27,374 bases of DNA from JAWWBL01 sp033720975 (GTDB lineage: Bacteria > Actinomycetota > Acidimicrobiia > Spongiisociales > ZC4RG35): positions 1 through 27,374 of the forward strand of contig JAWWBL010000014.1 of assembly GCA_033720975.1 (NCBI GenBank). The letters are read 5' to 3'. Shown piece after piece: positions 26,705-27,374 of the stretch; position 1 is the first letter of the stretch; each line of letters opens with the position of its first letter. The translations under genes were made by a program, and so were the position numbers. Below the pieces are notes generated by a model. The model was not told the DNA's origin and made no database searches. It was given only the letters and a program-made list of their open reading frames with translations.

Positions 26705-27374
26705 GTAGCGAAGCCGACGCCGCGCCAGGAAGACATACCCGATCACGAGCACCGCGGTGAACCCGAACCACTGCACTGCGTAGCCGAGATGCGGTCCTTC
26801 GTCGTCGACGTCGGGTGCGCCAATCGGAAATGGTGGCCCACTCCCCTGCTCCCCCGTCTCCACGATGTAGACGTCTGCCAGGTCAGACCCTGAGGTCAGC
26901 TGTGCTCTGATCCTGTCGATGTCGACCCTGTTCATGATGGTCAGGTCGCCGGACTCCGGGTCTGTCGGCCCGAGCGGCGGCCTCTCCTGGGTCGGACTGA
27001 TCCAGCCCTGGATGGTGATGTTCATGTTGTCATCGACACCGTGATCGAAGGAGCCCACTTCAGTACCCAGAGGGACCCAGCCTCGATTTACTAGAACCGC
27101 CGTCCCTCCTCTGTAGGAGACCGGGACGATGAGGTGATACCCAGCGATCCCGAGGTACACCTGGGACCGGATCAGCACCTCGTCCCCGGCCAGCGGCCGA
27201 CCCTCGACCGTCACGGGCCGAAATTCGATCGATTCCGGATCCTCGTTCTCGATCTGGTCGAAGGGAACAGGCTCCATCGCGAGTCTTTCGGCAGCCATGC
27301 GATTCATCCCGCGACGCTCTTGGAGACGGTCGAGTTGCCACATGCCGAGGGCGACAAATGTGGCCGCCACCACG
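26696..27374 (-). CDS. SURF1 family protein, N-terminus cut off by the window
   Basis: At least 225 residues; the start lies beyond the right edge. The visible N-terminus MVAATFVALGMWQLDR carries the LGxWQ..R motif that follows the first membrane helix in SURF1. The extracytoplasmic domain has FRPVTVEGRPL, VYLGIAGYHLIVPV and VLVNRGWVPLG, and the second helix (FTAVLVIGYVFLARRR) closes the protein. SURF1 helps assemble haem-copper cytochrome oxidase, which implies aerobic respiration. The order and spacing of the blocks are typical. Confidence 0.85.
   Translation of the reverse strand, partial: VVAATFVALGMWQLDRLQERRGMNRMAAERLAMEPVPFDQIENEDPESIEFRPVTVEGRPLAGDEVLIRSQVYLGIAGYHLIVPVSYRGGTAVLVNRGWVPLGTEVGSFDHGVDDNMNITIQGWISPTQERPPLGPTDPESGDLTIMNRVDIDRIRAQLTSGSDLADVYIVETGEQGSGPPFPIGAPDVDDEGPHLGYAVQWFGFTAVLVIGYVFLARRRLRYSA

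Noticed and set aside
1..27374. CRISPR array, rRNA genes, intact insertion sequence, toxin-antitoxin or restriction-modification operon
   Set aside because: No regularly spaced long repeats, transposase motifs, rRNA-like blocks or paired defence genes were seen on either strand.

Overview
The window looks like a chromosomal segment of a GC-rich Gram-positive actinobacterium. I would guess an Acidimicrobiia-like or other deep lineage rather than a mycobacterium or streptomycete. The main evidence is the block pgsA - gcvH - garA-like FHA gene - ftsR-like MerR gene - bifunctional nuclease - second MerR gene, which is the order of the Mycobacterium tuberculosis Rv1822-Rv1830 neighbourhood. High GC, frequent GTG starts, many ATGA-type overlaps and many apparently leaderless promoters fit this.

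Layout. 1-1464: the tail of a small membrane protein, then a polytopic GT-C-like membrane protein. 1480-5054: a decayed 3.5 kb genomic island. It is bounded on the left by a partial copy of the 3' half of a tRNA-Pro and on the right by an intact tRNA-Pro(GGG). Inside are a secreted metzincin-like protease, a lipoprotein, the C-terminal end of a tyrosine integrase and a small membrane protein. 5129-6949: an orphan family 5 solute-binding protein. 6974-14384: the core block, all on the + strand and mostly translationally coupled. It covers phospholipid synthesis (pgsA), glycine cleavage (gcvH, gcvT), FHA signalling, two MerR regulators, a D,D-carboxypeptidase, a purine phosphoribosyltransferase, a bifunctional nuclease, a 2TM/RCK potassium channel and a small PD-(D/E)XK-like gene that appears to start at CTG. 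14429-21424: a monoacylglycerol-lipase-like hydrolase, threonine dehydrogenase (the only - strand gene here), YqgE, RNase HII, a PAS histidine kinase, galE and a phosphohexomutase. 21421-22644: a small membrane protein and an N-acetylmuramoyl-L-alanine amidase. 22645-22853: a gene-free spacer with a hairpin and a strong candidate dif site. 22854-27374: a mixed-strand set of a 4TM protein, a lipoprotein, thioredoxin, a methyltransferase, hutF, a YbaK-type deacylase and a truncated SURF1 gene.

How the genes fit together. Envelope growth and division are served by ftsR-like and second MerR regulators, carboxypeptidase, amidase, pgsA and galE/phosphohexomutase. Amino acid and one-carbon catabolism is served by tdh, gcvH, gcvT and hutF; kbl and gcvP are not in the window. 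The most interesting non-coding signals are the dif-like site at 22765-22792, a DnaA box and perfect palindrome around the promoter of the second MerR gene (12337-12411), a repeated leaderless-promoter pattern in front of at least eight genes, and the tRNA-Pro island with paired 11-bp repeats at both ends. All functional names come from reading motifs and family memory; no database search was run.
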